Below, one piece after another: positions 36,385-47,960 of a stretch of DNA of 64,000 bases. The notes under the pieces were generated by a model. It did no database searches and was not told the DNA's origin. It saw nothing but the letters and a program-made list of their open reading frames with translations. The DNA comes from Datisca glomerata (lineage: Eukaryota > Streptophyta > Magnoliopsida > Cucurbitales > Datiscaceae): positions 1,550,001 to 1,614,000 of the forward strand of contig QANY01005052.1 of NCBI GenBank assembly GCA_003255025.1. The letters run 5' to 3'. The translations under genes were made by a program, and so were the position numbers. Positions within the stretch are counted from its first letter, which is position 1; each line of letters begins with the position of its first letter.

Positions 36385-37028
36385 TTAAACTAACTCCTGA
36401 AATGAGATTCTTCCCAAAATTGGGATATAATAAACATCATGTAAAACCATAAAACTATTGTCAAATGACAATTTAATTGTTCCAACAGATACAATCGATA
36501 CTAGTGTTCCATTTTTCCAACAGAAGCTGAACACACCCTCGTCAAGCCTTCTGATTTCCCTAAACCCCTGCAGGGAACAACAAGTATGGTTAATAGTTGC
36601 AGAGTCTACAATGCATGAAAAAGTAGAGTCAGCCACATAACATGCCTCAGTAACAAGTATTATACCTTTAGATCTCAACTCTTTGAGATAGTCTGGGCAA
36701 TTGCATTTCAATGGCCAGCGGCTCCATAATGATGGCACTTGTCTTTTAACTCGTCCACTTTTGCAACCCCCTATTTCACAGATTTTGAGTTCTGCTTATT
36801 AGCCTTCTTCAGATATCTCCTGTGTTTCTTTCTGGCGCCAGAGGTGGAAGACTTAATTTCAGTAAAGTTTGCCTTTCCAGTCTTTCTCTTGCCCTTCAGA
36901 AACAAGGTCTTAGTAGCTTTCAGTTCCTTTATCAGCTCAGCAATTGAGTACCTCAACTTATTCATCGAAAAATTAAGTTTAAAGTTCTCAAAAGTATCAG
37001 GCAGGGTCTCAAGGATCATATTAACTTG
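36385..37028 (-). pseudogene. Copia gag end, zinc-finger relic and protease
   Basis: The frame 37073-36771 gives the C-terminal half of a copia gag (ILETLPDTFENFKLNFSMNK, then LAEL-like IAELIKELKA and a KKHRRYLKKA tail). Upstream of 37028 the homology stops at the solo-LTR insertion. The frame 36738-36385 reads a damaged CCHC knuckle (CNCPDYLKEL) and a protease-like part (DSATINHTCCSLQGFREIRR, then GNGxx-type WKNGTLVSIVSVGTIKLSF), where the catalytic DSG has become DSA. The element is dead. Confidence 0.8.
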
Positions 37029-39532
37029 TGTAACACCCTGATCTCCGAGGGTTAAACATGCTTGAAATTTCACAATTCAAAATTCTCAATTCAATTAAAA
37101 TCCTAATTTGAGAGAATCCTCAATTTGAAACCCTAATTTTGCCCTAATTTTAACGTTAAATAGCGGAAGCATAAAATTATTTTAAGAGAATATTAACTCA
37201 TTAAAGGGAAATAAATGATTCATTAGACTGTAATAAAGTGAGGCATGAGAATCCATAAGACATGAAAGTTAAACATGAATATTCATAAATTTCTGAAATA
37301 ACTGAAGTCAAACTGAAGTCGTAATGTTATAATTTAACTTAAAAATCATAATCATGCTTGCTATGACAGTCCCTCACTCCTGCTACTCACCATCGCCTGC
37401 AACACAATCATCTATGGGGGTGAGTATAAAAAATACTCAGCAAGTAAATTCACATACTGATAAGTTTCACATGACATAAATGTAAACATATAACTAATGC
37501 AAATTTATTTCACACGTTCGCTAGTAAAATAAAATACTTGTAATAACACACCGATTTCATGGTTAACATATAACTTGAACTTGTACTTATACATGCAGAT
37601 ACTCATACTTGCTTGATCATAATTTGACTAGGCATATCCCTCGATTAACAACCTAACCAGAACTAATTCACAACTTGAACTTGATCTTTTAACATGAACG
37701 TGAACATGACAGATTGAGTGTCCTGAACCTTATGTCACTTAAGGTTATCTAACATGAACTCGGTGACACCCAACCATATAACTTGATAACATGACGTGAA
37801 CAATCTGGTTACTTGATAACCAATGGACATGACTGAGTCTACTTCTTGTTTACTTATCACTTTACTTGAATTAATATTCATTACTCACATTATCACATAT
37901 ACATGGGTAAACATATATCTTATTCATGAACATAAACGATATCACTATTATATGTATAACTCAAAATATAATCATATATAATATGGTAAATAATTTCATC
38001 ATGATATGAAAAATAAGTAAAACACTTGATCATATGATTGAACATAAAGAAATAATAAAATAATTTCACATTATATATTCTACACTTATAACATATGAAC
38101 CGATATATTATGTAAATTCACTTACATGGATTAGCTACGAATTAATTCAGCAACTAATGACCTAAAATCCAGGGATCCTAGATCACAACGAATTCATATA
38201 ATATCTATAATTATTTAATTAATTAAGTGAGGTTGGGAACATGTCGAAACCACATCGGGTGTAAATTATCAAGCGGTTCAAAATGGTTCAACAAGGTTCA
38301 GGTGGTCTGAATTGGTTCGGTTCTGCTATTTTTGGCTAGTTTGGTCTGGTCGAGTTGAATCGGTTTGGTCTATTCTGACTGAGCCGGTTTGGTCTGGTCT
38401 GGTCTGACTGAACCGGTTTGATCCAGTATGAATGAACTGGTCCGGTTCAGGTGAACCGGTTCAAGGGAAGTGGAGGAACAGAAAAGGGAGACGAAGAAGA
38501 GGGAGAGAGAGAGCAACAGAGAGGGGGGAAAGACGAAGGAGAGAGAGAGATCGAGAGAAGCAAAAATAGAGGGGAAGAGGGAGACGAAGGAGGGAGAGAG
38601 AAAGATGCAACAGATAGGGGGAAGACGAAGGAGATAGAGAGATCGAGAGAAGCATAAACAGAGAGGAAGAGGGAGACGAAGGAGAGAGAGACGCAACTGA
38701 GAGAGGGGAAAGATGAAGGAGAGATAGAGACCAAGAGAAGCAGAAATAAAGGGGAAGAGGGAGATGAAGGAGAGAGAGATACAACATAGAGGGGGGGAAG
38801 AGGGAGATAAATGGGTCCGATCAAAGCCAACTGAGTCAAAAGACCAAGTTACATTCTGGACAGAATCGAGAGAGAAGGAAGAGAATCAAGCTTACCGATG
38901 ATGAAGGCAGCGAAGATGACGATGAAGCAACGATCCAGAAAAATGACGATTGAAGGCTTCCCAAATGAAAGAAAATAGAAGAACAAAAAGGAAAATATGG
39001 ATGAGTTCAGTGAGAGGGCAAAGAAACGAGAGAAAAATAAGCTTACCGGAGGAGACCAACAATGGAGATGCTGCCAACGAATGAAACGAAGAAGAATATA
39101 AAGGAAACAAAGGGATTCATTGGAAAAATTAGAACAAAATTCAGATTGAAGCATCAGCACATTAATTAAAATCTAAGTTGCATAGAGAGAGAAAATAGGA
39201 AATAAAAATAGAAAGGAAAGGCAAGAAGGAAAATTGAATACTTACTTAAATTAGAAAAAAGAAGAAGATGAAGTTGAAAGAATGAGAATCAATGGAGTTT
39301 GTCTGAGGGAGAGGGCAACCAGAGATATAAAACAAATAGAGAATGGCAGTTAAAGGGAGTGTTCATGAATTAAAAGAAAATGGGGAAGGAGGGAGTTGTG
39401 GGTGGTTACAGGGGAATTGTTCTTGAAAATGAGATGGAGAATGAGGTAAATACGTTAGGGTGTATACACAATGGTGTGAGTGAGGGGCTTTCAAAATTAT
39501 AAAATTACTCATTAATTCTTTTGGGAATTACA
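37029..39532. mobile_element. 2.5-kb solo LTR inserted in copia gag
   Basis: It runs from TGTAACACCCTGATC (37029) to GGGAATTACA (39532). ACTTG is duplicated perfectly at 37024-37028 and 39533-39537, and the gag reading frame resumes across the site when the insert is ignored. There are no coding domains and no internal repeat pair, so this is a single LTR left by recombination between two LTRs. The TGTAACACCC start is common in plant Ty3/gypsy LTRs, so that is its likely family. It contains a 'ggttcggtctgg'-rich stretch at 38270-38460 and a GA-rich minisatellite. Confidence 0.85.
38486..38808. repeat. GA-rich minisatellite inside the solo LTR
   Basis: Three and a half units of about 92-96 bases each begin 'agggagacgaagga' and contain 'agagatcgagagaagca(a/t)aa' and 'gaggggaag'. 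The long open frames on both strands here (for example the leucine/serine-rich minus-strand ones at 38370-38839) are products of the purine-rich repeat and not genes. Confidence 0.8.
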
Positions 39533-39740
39533 ACTTGTGTTTCACCATCTACCTCAGTACCCATGATCTTCATCTCATTTAGATAACTAATGATCAGCAT
39601 CATATGTTCTCTGACAGGAGTTCCATGTTTCATCCTACAGTTCATGAAGTTTTGCATAGCTTCCTATTTGGCTTAACAACCATGATCTCTGAACATTTCG
39701 GTGATGTTCAGCATCATACCAAAGGCAGTTTTCATGTTCT
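39533..39740 (-). pseudogene. Copia gag, N-terminal part
   Basis: On the minus strand it reads EAMQNFMNCRMKHGTPVREH, then MMLIISYLNEMKIMGTEVDG, the middle of a UBN2-type copia gag. It continues into the fragment left of the solo LTR. The beginning of gag, the primer-binding site and the end of the 5' LTR are missing; at 39743 the sequence passes straight into LTR. Confidence 0.8.
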
Positions 39741-39742
39741 GA

Positions 39743-40770
39743 TGTTGTTTTTCATTCTTATCCTTATGAGTTACTCCTGATACCTAATGGACCCACATGA
39801 AGCTATATGATTCAAATACTCGATAAATTTATCTCCATAAAATTTTGACATATTTAATCCTGACATCGTACGAATCCATTATAGGTTCGATGTCGAATCA
39901 ACTCTCGATTCATACGTGCTATTTTTCTGTTGGTGCAATAAACTCTTTTATTTCACGATCCATAGAATATTTTGACAAATTATCCTTCATAAATATCAGT
40001 AGCGGGATATAAAATTACCTTTTTAACCCTCTAGTTATTATTTCCTTAACTCCTTTAATGACTATGAATAAGAAATATATAACAGTGAATTGTCTCTTAC
40101 AGTTCGACATGTCTTATTCAATGATTCATTTCATTGAATACTTGGCCAGGTTAATTTATGCACACACTCATCAATAAAGCATAAGGTGATATTGTTACAT
40201 TTGAAATCTCAACATAGTTGGATCACGATTCCAACAGCCGAGGTATTATCCCGCAATTCAAACTCACTCCTTTGGCATATCAAAGACAAAAATTAACTAA
40301 GTCAAGTTTCGTATTCTTTTTAGGATTAAAGTAATTATGAAAATACTCTTAAGGTGTAACAATTAAATTTAGAGCTAGATAAATGTTTTTGTTTGAAACT
40401 AAGTTGTTACTGGTTTATTCAACATGTATCCTAACATGTCTAGGTCAACCGTTAGAGTCTCCACTCTCATGCCCCAAGATCGACATCTTTTAGTTCAACA
40501 TAACAGTCATAATCAGACTCAATTACCCAGTCGATCCTAACACTGCGAATAACGTTCTGAACTATTTCAGAAGAGTTTGTCTGGAAGACCTCTCTATCTT
40601 TACTCTTCATACGTTGACAATAGTTTCATGTCTAGAGTAAATTATAAACACATTTTAATTAATGGTGAACCTTTCATTCATTCATAAAATTCAGTCATAC
40701 AAAATGTCTTAGAAATAACTAAATTATCATAATAGTTATTACACCTTATATTATGGACACAATTCTAACA
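39743..40770 (-). mobile_element. 5' LTR (partial) of the nested copia
   Basis: Seen on the element's strand it begins TGTTAGAATTGTGTCC (40770 leftward). The part 40391-39743 matches the left LTR copy at 34611-35275 in direct orientation. The outer 380 bases have no counterpart on the left, showing that the 3' LTR lost its beginning. Confidence 0.75.
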
Positions 40771-41060
40771 AATATCAAGGAAAAAATGATATCTACCGAG
40801 CAACTCATCTCGCATACGAGATCAAAGATCTAGCTAGAGTTGGAATACATATCTAGATATTAAGAAAATGTGATGTATGTTGAGCACCTCAGCTCGTAGA
40901 CGGGATCAAAGATCTGGCCAGAGTAGGAATGTCTGGCTAGATATCAAGGAAAAGGTGATGTCTACAGAGCACCTCAACTGACAGACAAGATTAAAGATCT
41001 AGCTAGAGTAGGAATGTTTAACTAGAACTCAAAGAAAATGTATAACCTGGATGAGCACCT
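40771..41060 (+). repeat. Minisatellite in the outer LTR element, right part
   Basis: About three units of roughly 83 bases occur ('gagcacctcagctcgtagac', 'gatcaaagatctagctagag', 'taggaatgt...ctagatatcaagg', 'aaaatgtgatgt'). The first unit continues the one cut at 33793, which fixes the copia insertion point between GATAT and CAAGG. Confidence 0.8.
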
Positions 41061-42689
41061 TACTTCGTTAGAAAGGGATCTAGCCACAGCTGGAACGGTC
41101 GACTAGGTGCATAGCACTCTAGCTCACCACGAAAGGAAGATCATTGGACCAATCACCAGAGAATAGGAATTTCGACTTACATCACGCACTCTCCAGATTA
41201 GGAACACTCGCCAAAGAAATTATGCTTTACTAAGCGTCAATGGATGTGACTCCCCATCTAAAGCAAGTCTGTTCGACCAAACTCCCCTAAAGAGGATGAT
41301 CATTTTAAGGCCCGCCCATGTTCGGGATCGCATCAATCCCGCAACTTAGGTTAGTGAGGATTGGTAAGGACGCAACACTCGACAAGAATGGATAAAAGTC
41401 TCACTCAGGCCAACTCAAAGTCCAGGGGAAGCAAACGCTTCTACTTGATAAACAGAGGAATATTGACCATGATCGTACAAATTGCCATAGTAAATTAAAC
41501 AAAGAACGAGCTAAATAAGATAGCCGGAGGTAAAGGAAGTTTATTCTCATTAATAAACAGAGGACTACAAGTACAAGGAAAGGAACAAAGATCTCCTCCT
41601 CAGATAGGTGGGCAAGCCCATTCTAGGCTAATTTAAAAGTAAAAGACCCCCCCCATCTGGGCCAGTCGTCGCGAGGTCTCCATGGCTACATTGAACTCTT
41701 CAAACTTAAGGACCTCGATTGCTCTAATCTTGGGGCCTCAATCTCTCACACTTAAGGAGAGAAAGGAAGGAGGCACCCATCCTTGGGTTCAGAATGATTC
41801 TATATGATAGAATTAAGGTTGTGCTTGGCTCCACCTCGGTACATCAACAACCCCCGAGCCGTGCTGGAGTGAATTGCTAAAAGATTGAAGGGAATGGTGG
41901 TGTGGAAGGAAGGAGATAGGTTGTTGCCGGTAAGGGTAATGTCTCTACAACTAGGGGAAAGTAGCCAATGCAGAAAAAGGTTCACCGTACAGGCTTATCG
42001 ATGGCATGAAAATTTCCACGAAAGAAAAGTCAATACCATCGAGGCACATCATTTAAAAGATGATAGATATGGAAATGATAGCTATAAAAGGAGGAGAATC
42101 ATGAAGGGGAACCACCAAGTAGAAAATCCCCCAAAAGAGGGAAGGGTTTCGATTCTGTCATGAAGGCGAGGATGAAGAAGATGGAAAGAAAAAATCGACT
42201 ATTTATAGGCATTGAAGGAGGAAACCACTCATATAATGAGCATTAAATAAGGCCTTAATGGTAATCGTTGGAATCATCCTATGACCAGTAAATGACCTTT
42301 TCACAAATCAACGAGAGAATTTCAAAAGACCAAACGACATCCAATCGACTGTAGGAGAGAAATGACATGTCAGGAATGAAGCAACACGTCCAGGAATCAG
42401 TCTATCTTCTATGTGCACCCACGTGCCATTAATGACGTTGTTCCCAATGGATTGATAATCACGGAAGAAGTAAAATGATGTACGCGTAACGGACGAGTCA
42501 CGAGAAAAAGATCAAGCTATTAATTTCATTCGGTGCAACGTCCTTTGATGAATAAAGGCACAAATGTGAAATGCCCATAGCGAGTGATGAAGTCTATCAC
42601 CACATTGAGGTAGCTCGGACGAAGACCTCAGGCGTTGAAATCTTCATACAGGGGTAGTGCAACCACCCAAATCCTCGACTTGGGGTAAC

Positions 42690-43300
42690 TGTTATGGGTG
42701 TTTTCTCGACCACTAATAATGTGATGGCACATGTCACGCCACATTAAAGAGCTCCAAAAGAAGGGAAGTTTCAGAGGAAAAGAGTTGACCTTACTTAGTC
42801 AATATCAAGGGTGCTCGGGTTACACATGTGAGAGCAGAAGTAGAGCTCAGAAAGAAAGCTCGGATACCATGAGCAAAACATTGCCCGTCGAAAGCAGCGC
42901 CCGAGAGAATCGCCATGACAAAAACATTAGGATAGACTCCGTCCGACCCTTTCACCATTTAATGACCATCACTTTATGTCAAGGTCGCCTATCTTCCTTC
43001 GAATCAATGACAATCGAGATAGGTTTCTTTTCTCATAAAGCTTCTCCAACATGCCTCCAAGAGACTTCTTCAAGATGTTTCCTCTCACCCAAGGACTCAG
43101 GTATAAATACTTCACCATTCGATATAAGAGGTATGATTTCTCACCCCTAAGGAATCTATGCTAAAATATCGATCACTTACTAACTTAAGTATCGGAGGTT
43201 CTTAGGCAAGGAAACCACCCCTGATTCCCTAGCTATTTGGGTTCCATGTTTGTGTTTTGCAAGCTTAGTGAACATGTGGAGGTCCATCTAGAGGGGAGAA
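42690..43300 (+). mobile_element. 3' LTR of the outer gene-less LTR element
   Basis: It starts TGTTATGGGTGTTTTC and matches 31753-32180. A TATA box (GTATAAATACT, TATAAATA at 43102-43109) marks the likely promoter. The end near 43300 is a guess, since there is no intact partner to compare. The frame 42731-43150 lies within U3 and is not a gene. Confidence 0.7.
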
Positions 43301-43677
43301 TGCATGAAGATTACTGTTGAAGTTTTTTGCTACAATAGAAAGTGTCAATGAGGGACATAAGAGAAATCAAATCTTTGGAGAGTGAAAGTAGAATGTGAAA
43401 GTAGAAGAGCAGGAGAAATGCGATCTTGGCCAAGATATGTACTCTCTAATATATGATGCTTGAAATTTTCTCACATCATATCTTAACTCTTAAAAAATGA
43501 TGGGATACATAAAGATATAAAAGAAGTTTTTGTTATTTCAATTTTTTAAAATAAGACTTAGTTGTAACCTATATGACGTTGACAACACTTATAGATCTAA
43601 TAAACGTGTTGCAAGATAAAGTAATAAAATAAATTTGTACTGATTAAAAGTTTAAAAATAATAATATAAGTCTCGAT

Positions 43678-45490
43678 TGTCAGTTAGGATTATGCCATAA
43701 AAACCACTAGAGTTTTATTGTGTTTATTGAGACATTTATTTTTTGTTAATTATAAACAGTTTATTTTTATATTATGTGCAATACATTCTTCTAAAATATA
43801 CACAACTATAACAATACTTGATTTATGAGTCCTATAAAGTTTAACTCAAGGGAATAATGTATTTAACCAAGAATTCTTTATGACTTATAAATATTTAATT
43901 TCACAATCTGTGAAATTAAATATTTATAAGACTGTGAAGTTGAGTGCTTTACTAAGAAAAGTTGTAGTACATTAAGTCTATTATACTAAGTGGCTTATTT
44001 TTTCACTAGGTCGAGTACCTAGTTAGTATATTAATGCATTTGAAATATATTGAAAGGACTAATGAATATGATTTTTTAGTAAAGTATTATAAAATGAGAA
44101 TCAAGACTCATTGCTATAATTTTATGAGTGTTCTCAATTTTGAGGGAGTTAGGAGCTCATATTTAATTGCTTAGTTATTTTGATTTATTAATAACGAGAC
44201 TCTATGAGTGAACATATTCCGTAGATTCGATGATTAAGTTATTAGATAGTGAGTCTATAGATTCTCAATAGTAGGATCCATGGACACTTTTAATTAAGTG
44301 GTATAGTACTTATTAGGTAATTTATTTATGTGATCACAGTAAACTAGGCACTTAGTATCTTTGGTAGAGTACTAGAAATTTAATAATTTACTTGAGACAT
44401 CAAGTATGAAATTTACCATAGTTGACCGATATAAATAAATTTGGGATCTAAGGATATCAGGATGTGTGTAAATACTAGGTCGACAATAATTAACTTAATT
44501 ATATACGGTATTATATTATGGAGAGACATTATATAATGAATAATAAGTCAATGATAGTCACATCAAAAAATGTAAAATACAATTGGAGTTCAATTACGAT
44601 AGTCATAATTAATAATTAATAAAATTACTTATTAGTTTAATCAGTAGACTTTATTTATTATGTAGCTAAGGGTATTTTTATCCTTACGGTCTCATTGCTA
44701 GCATCGGATTTGAGTTACGTTGTGATTAGGCTTCTTTAATAAATAAATGAGTTTAAGACATATACCATATAATCAATCAAGTGATTTAAAGAATTAACTC
44801 AATCTTAAAGGCTTAAGGTGATTTAAAATTAATTAATTTAGTTTTAATTAATCTATAATTAAAAGGGGCATGAGTTGAGAATCTTTGTTTGGATAATTTT
44901 ATCTAATCATAATATACGATATTATATTATGGAGAGACATTATATAATAAATAATAAGTCAATGATAGTCACATCAAGAAATGCAAAATACAATTGGAGT
45001 TCAATTATGATTTTAAAGTGGAGATAATCATAATTAATAATTAATAAAATTGATTATTAGTTTAATCAGTAGACTTTATTTATTATGTAGCTAAGGGTAT
45101 TTTTATCCTTACGGTCTCACTGCTAGCATCGAATTTGAGTTACGTTGTGATTAGACTTGTTTAATAAACAAATGAGTTTAAGGCATATACCATATAATCA
45201 ATTAAGTGATTTAAAGAATTATCTCAATCTTAAAGGCTAAAGATTATTTAAAATTAATTAATTTAGTTTTAATTAATCTATAATTAAAAGTGGCATGAGT
45301 TGAGAATTTTTGTTTAGATAATTTTATCTAACCATAATTAGGTTATTCCAAAAATAGTCTTGATATGACTGTCTCTAATTGGTTGATGCAAATAACTTTT
45401 CATACGTGGAACCAACTTAGTTGGGGTGTAACAAATCTATACTTTTAGTTAAATTGTTTCTAAAATTAATTATATATACTTATTCTTTTT
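43678..45490. mobile_element. LTR-like sequence, possibly a copia solo LTR
   Basis: The start, 'ttaggattatgccataaaaa' with 'ccactagagttttattgtgt', resembles the beginning of large plant copia LTRs, and the following 1 kb has no coding capacity. I see no target duplication and no second copy in the window, so the assignment is weak. It contains the tandem duplication listed separately. The stretch 43301-43677 before it holds nothing recognisable. Confidence 0.3.
44502..45341. repeat. Tandem duplication of about 411 bp
   Basis: Unit 1 (44502-44912) and unit 2 (44913-45341) share 'attatattatggagagacat', 'taataagtcaatgatagtca', 'tagctaagggtatttttatc' and 'taattaaaag(g/t)ggcatgag'. Unit 2 keeps about 18 bases ('ttttaaagtggagataa') missing from unit 1. 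Similarity by eye is high, so the duplication is fairly recent. Confidence 0.9.
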
Positions 45491-47099
45491 TCGGTTATAG
45501 TTTTTCACATTCTAGTTCATCTATTTTACTTTTTCACTTACATGTAGTAATGGAAATTAATCTCCCATCTACATAAATTTAAATGTACATGAATTCTTGT
45601 GAAATATAAAAAGTTCTTTACTTGAGGTCAATGGTGATATATTTATTTTCTTTGCTGATATGGTGAAAACAATTTACGAATTAAATTCTAAATATGTAAA
45701 ATGTGCGTGCATATATATACATCACATATAAAAATCAATATTGAAATTTATATAATGAATTTCATCCTTCAATTTTTAAATAGTCCATATATTGATTTTG
45801 ATTGAATATTTAATTTCATCAAACTCTTTCGAAATATTTAAAATATAGAAGATCATTTCTTATCATGGATTTAACTTATCACATTAAGGAAAACATGTGG
45901 GAAAACTAAGGGATGAAAATAATTTTAATAACATGCCACTTTATTTGGATACACTACCAACAATTATTTATGTTGGTTAAATGTAACGGTAGATTGAAAA
46001 ATAAATATGAAAATACAAAGCACATAAGCATTTTATTAGTATAAAAGAAATGCAGGAATAAACAAAAATGTAAATGTGCAATACATCTAAAAAATGGATG
46101 ATCTTCCCTTGATATTTTTAATCAACATTATTACGATATAATATTCAGATATTTGACTTCAATTATTTTCTTATATTATATGTAATATTTTCTTACTAAT
46201 TTCTTTTTATATGTTTCTGAAATTTCACGTGCAAAACTGTGAAAAGAGCTTAGTACGCTAAGGTCTCGACTTTTGCATATCTTCTAATAATAGTCCTGTC
46301 TCTATATTCATGATAATATTTTTCTTCTATCTTAAACAATATTCAACCTTAAAAGTATATAAGGTTGAGTTTAATTCACACAGTTTTTATCTTCAAGATT
46401 TGCCTTCCTCTTTTGTCTAATGTTGTCTTCCACTTTTCTAATCAAGTTGTTTGGTTTTCTTTATCTCAGGATACCAATCACTTTCTGTGTGTGCTTTTCT
46501 AAATGATTCTTGATTCTCCTTTTTCAGTTAAACTTAATTTACGACTATTGAAACTATATTCTTTGTTAATTATATAATTAATATTCATCTTCAATTGAAA
46601 GATTTCAATTATTTGGTATTTTGATTTTTTATTATTTTTTAAATTTTGTTCCAAATTTAGAGTTCATAATCTTATTATTTATATTTTCAACTTTTTCCTA
46701 TGTAGTATAAAAATTATAAATTTTTCGTTTGTCAAAAGTAATTTAGGGTCTTAATTTTATTGTTTCTCTTCTCAGCCATTTCTAAAAATTTAATTTTTTT
46801 GCTTTGAATACATATAAAAAATGAACAGAATGAACGTTATCTGAAGACACGTGGATAATTTAGGAAATAAAAATTCAGAGCTTAGAGTTGACTTGAAACT
46901 CAGTCGATGTCTGTAGATACCCCTGTTAGAATGTGTAAATTTTATCAAACTTATTAGATTGAACCGGACTGAATAAAAAATTATATGTTTGGTTAGTTTT
47001 TCAAGTATTTATGATCGGCCTAATTATGTAAAAAATATATAATTGTTTGTTCAAATTAAAATTTAAACTGAAAGTTAATATATTTAGTCTGAAACACTA
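45491..47099. other. AT-rich intergenic DNA
   Basis: No gene or repeat is recognised. A leader-like pyrimidine-rich stretch lies near 46370-46520, without an associated coding sequence. Confidence 0.4.
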
Positions 47100-47438
47100 C
47101 TTAACTGAGAGCTAACTAAACTACAGAACGAAGAACTCATGAAAGAAAATCTCAATTAGTTAGGAGAAAAAGGGGAAGCGGCACTCGTGCACACAACTAA
47201 TTACAATCAGAAAAGGAAAGCCTACTTCCAGAAGAAAATTAGAAAGCACGAGTTTCAGGAGGGAGATTTGGTTTTGAAAACGATCTTCCAAACAGAAGAA
47301 AAGTTTAGTCCGTCTTAGGAAGGTCTTTTCATCGTCAAAGCAGTAAGCAGAAGCGGCTACTATCACCTCATGACAGAGAAGGGAGCAGAATTGGCAAAAC
47401 CCTGGAATGCTAGCTACCTTAAGAAATACTTCGTTTAA
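47100..47438 (+). pseudogene. Gypsy (Tat-type) integrase C-terminus
   Basis: The plus strand reads KRKAYFQKKIRKHEFQEGD, LVLKTIFQTEEKFSPS, then after a stop EGLFIVKAVSRSGYYHLMTE and AKPWNASYLKKYFV before a stop at 47438. This is the C-terminal end of plant gypsy integrases, with the usual W/PWNA..LKKYY ending. At least two stops are present, and the catalytic core upstream is absent, so the element is truncated at its 5' side. The minus-strand frame over the same bases is a shadow. Confidence 0.85.
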
Positions 47439-47551
47439 ATTGTTGACTGTTATGGCAATATACAATTTTGGTGGTTTTTCCCGTGAGGGTTTTCCACGTA
47501 AAAAACTGATGTCAATTCTTTCCTTCTTTCTCACACTTGAAAAACAAAAAG

Positions 47552-47960
47552 AGGTCGACGGCCTAGAAGCCTAAGCTCTTAAGAGCGGGATAAATCTTCT
47601 CTTTAAAATGTGGAAAAAAGAAGTAATGACCATGGCGTAAAAGCTTAAGTCACCAAGAGCATAACAAAAACCACTCCAAAATGAAAAACGGGTCGATGGT
47701 TTGAAAGCTTAAAACCTTGAGAGTGGGGACGCCTACTCTCTAAAAAAAATTGAAACTGAAAAATGTTCAGCGGCCTAGAAGCCTAAGCCCTTGAGAGCGG
47801 AATGAACATTCTCTCTAAAATATGGAAAAAATGGTTGGCCACCTAGAAGCCTAAGCCCTTGAGAGCGGAAGAAACCTCCTCTTTAAAATGTGAAAAAACG
47901 GTCGGCGGCTTAGAAACCTAAAGCCCTTGAGAGCGAAAGAAACATTCACTTTAAAATGTG
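47552..47960 (+). repeat. About 70-bp minisatellite, 3' region of the Tat-type gypsy
   Basis: Five to six units carry 'cggcctagaagcctaagccc', 'ttgagagcggaagaaac' and 'ctctttaaaatgtgg'. Tandem repeats between integrase and the 3' LTR are a known habit of Tat/Ogre elements. Beyond it, 48000-48240 shows looser repetition of 'gaatgacttgaaat...gctttgaattactgaa'. The rest, to 48861, is non-coding. Confidence 0.8.

Larger units (their letters stand above)
33794..40770 (-). mobile_element. Degenerate Ty1/copia element nested in the outer LTR element
   Basis: The element runs from TGTTGGACC (33794) to TTCTAACA (40770), with TG...CA ends. The flanks are gATAT before and aATATc after, a 4 bp (or imperfect 5 bp) target duplication inside the minisatellite. 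It reads on the minus strand: partial 5' LTR (40770 to about 39745), gag (39740-39533 and 37028-36771), zinc-finger/protease remnant (36738-36385), integrase (about 36080-35290), then 3' LTR sequence (about 35275-33794). Reverse transcriptase and RNase H are missing, as are the end of the 5' LTR, the primer site and the start of the 3' LTR. That implies two internal deletions. Many stops are present. A solo LTR interrupts gag. Confidence 0.8.
31753..43300 (+). mobile_element. Outer LTR element with no genes (LARD-like), split by copia
   Basis: Directly repeated LTR sequences at 31753 and 42690 bound an interior of about 4 kb once the nested copia element (33794-40770) is set aside. The interior (32181-33793 and 40771-42689) is clearly GC-richer than the host DNA. 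I find no gag, protease, RT or integrase in it, only short open frames. It therefore looks like a large non-autonomous retrotransposon derivative that would need another element's enzymes. The right boundary is approximate, and I could not find a target-site duplication. Confidence 0.65.

Noticed and set aside
38370..38839. Several long leucine/serine-rich minus-strand frames and one Glu/Arg-rich plus-strand frame
   Set aside because: All derive from the purine-rich minisatellite inside the solo LTR; three frames are open at once, the sign of low-complexity DNA.
37029..39532. MULE-type insertion, because AACTTGTGT is found at both edges (9 bases)
   Set aside because: The 9-base match includes the first bases of the LTR on one side; with TG...CA ends the true duplication is the 5 bases ACTTG, and there are no terminal inverted repeats.
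33794..40770. Single intact copia with normal LTRs
   Set aside because: The repeated segments do not reach both ends of either LTR, and RT/RNase H are missing, so deletions must be assumed.
41885..42163. 92-codon plus-strand frame in the outer LTR element as a possible gag remnant
   Set aside because: No zinc knuckle, gag fold motif or continuation in flanking frames could be seen.
42731..43150. 139-codon frame
   Set aside because: It lies inside U3 of an LTR, and its counterpart at 31.8 kb is not open.
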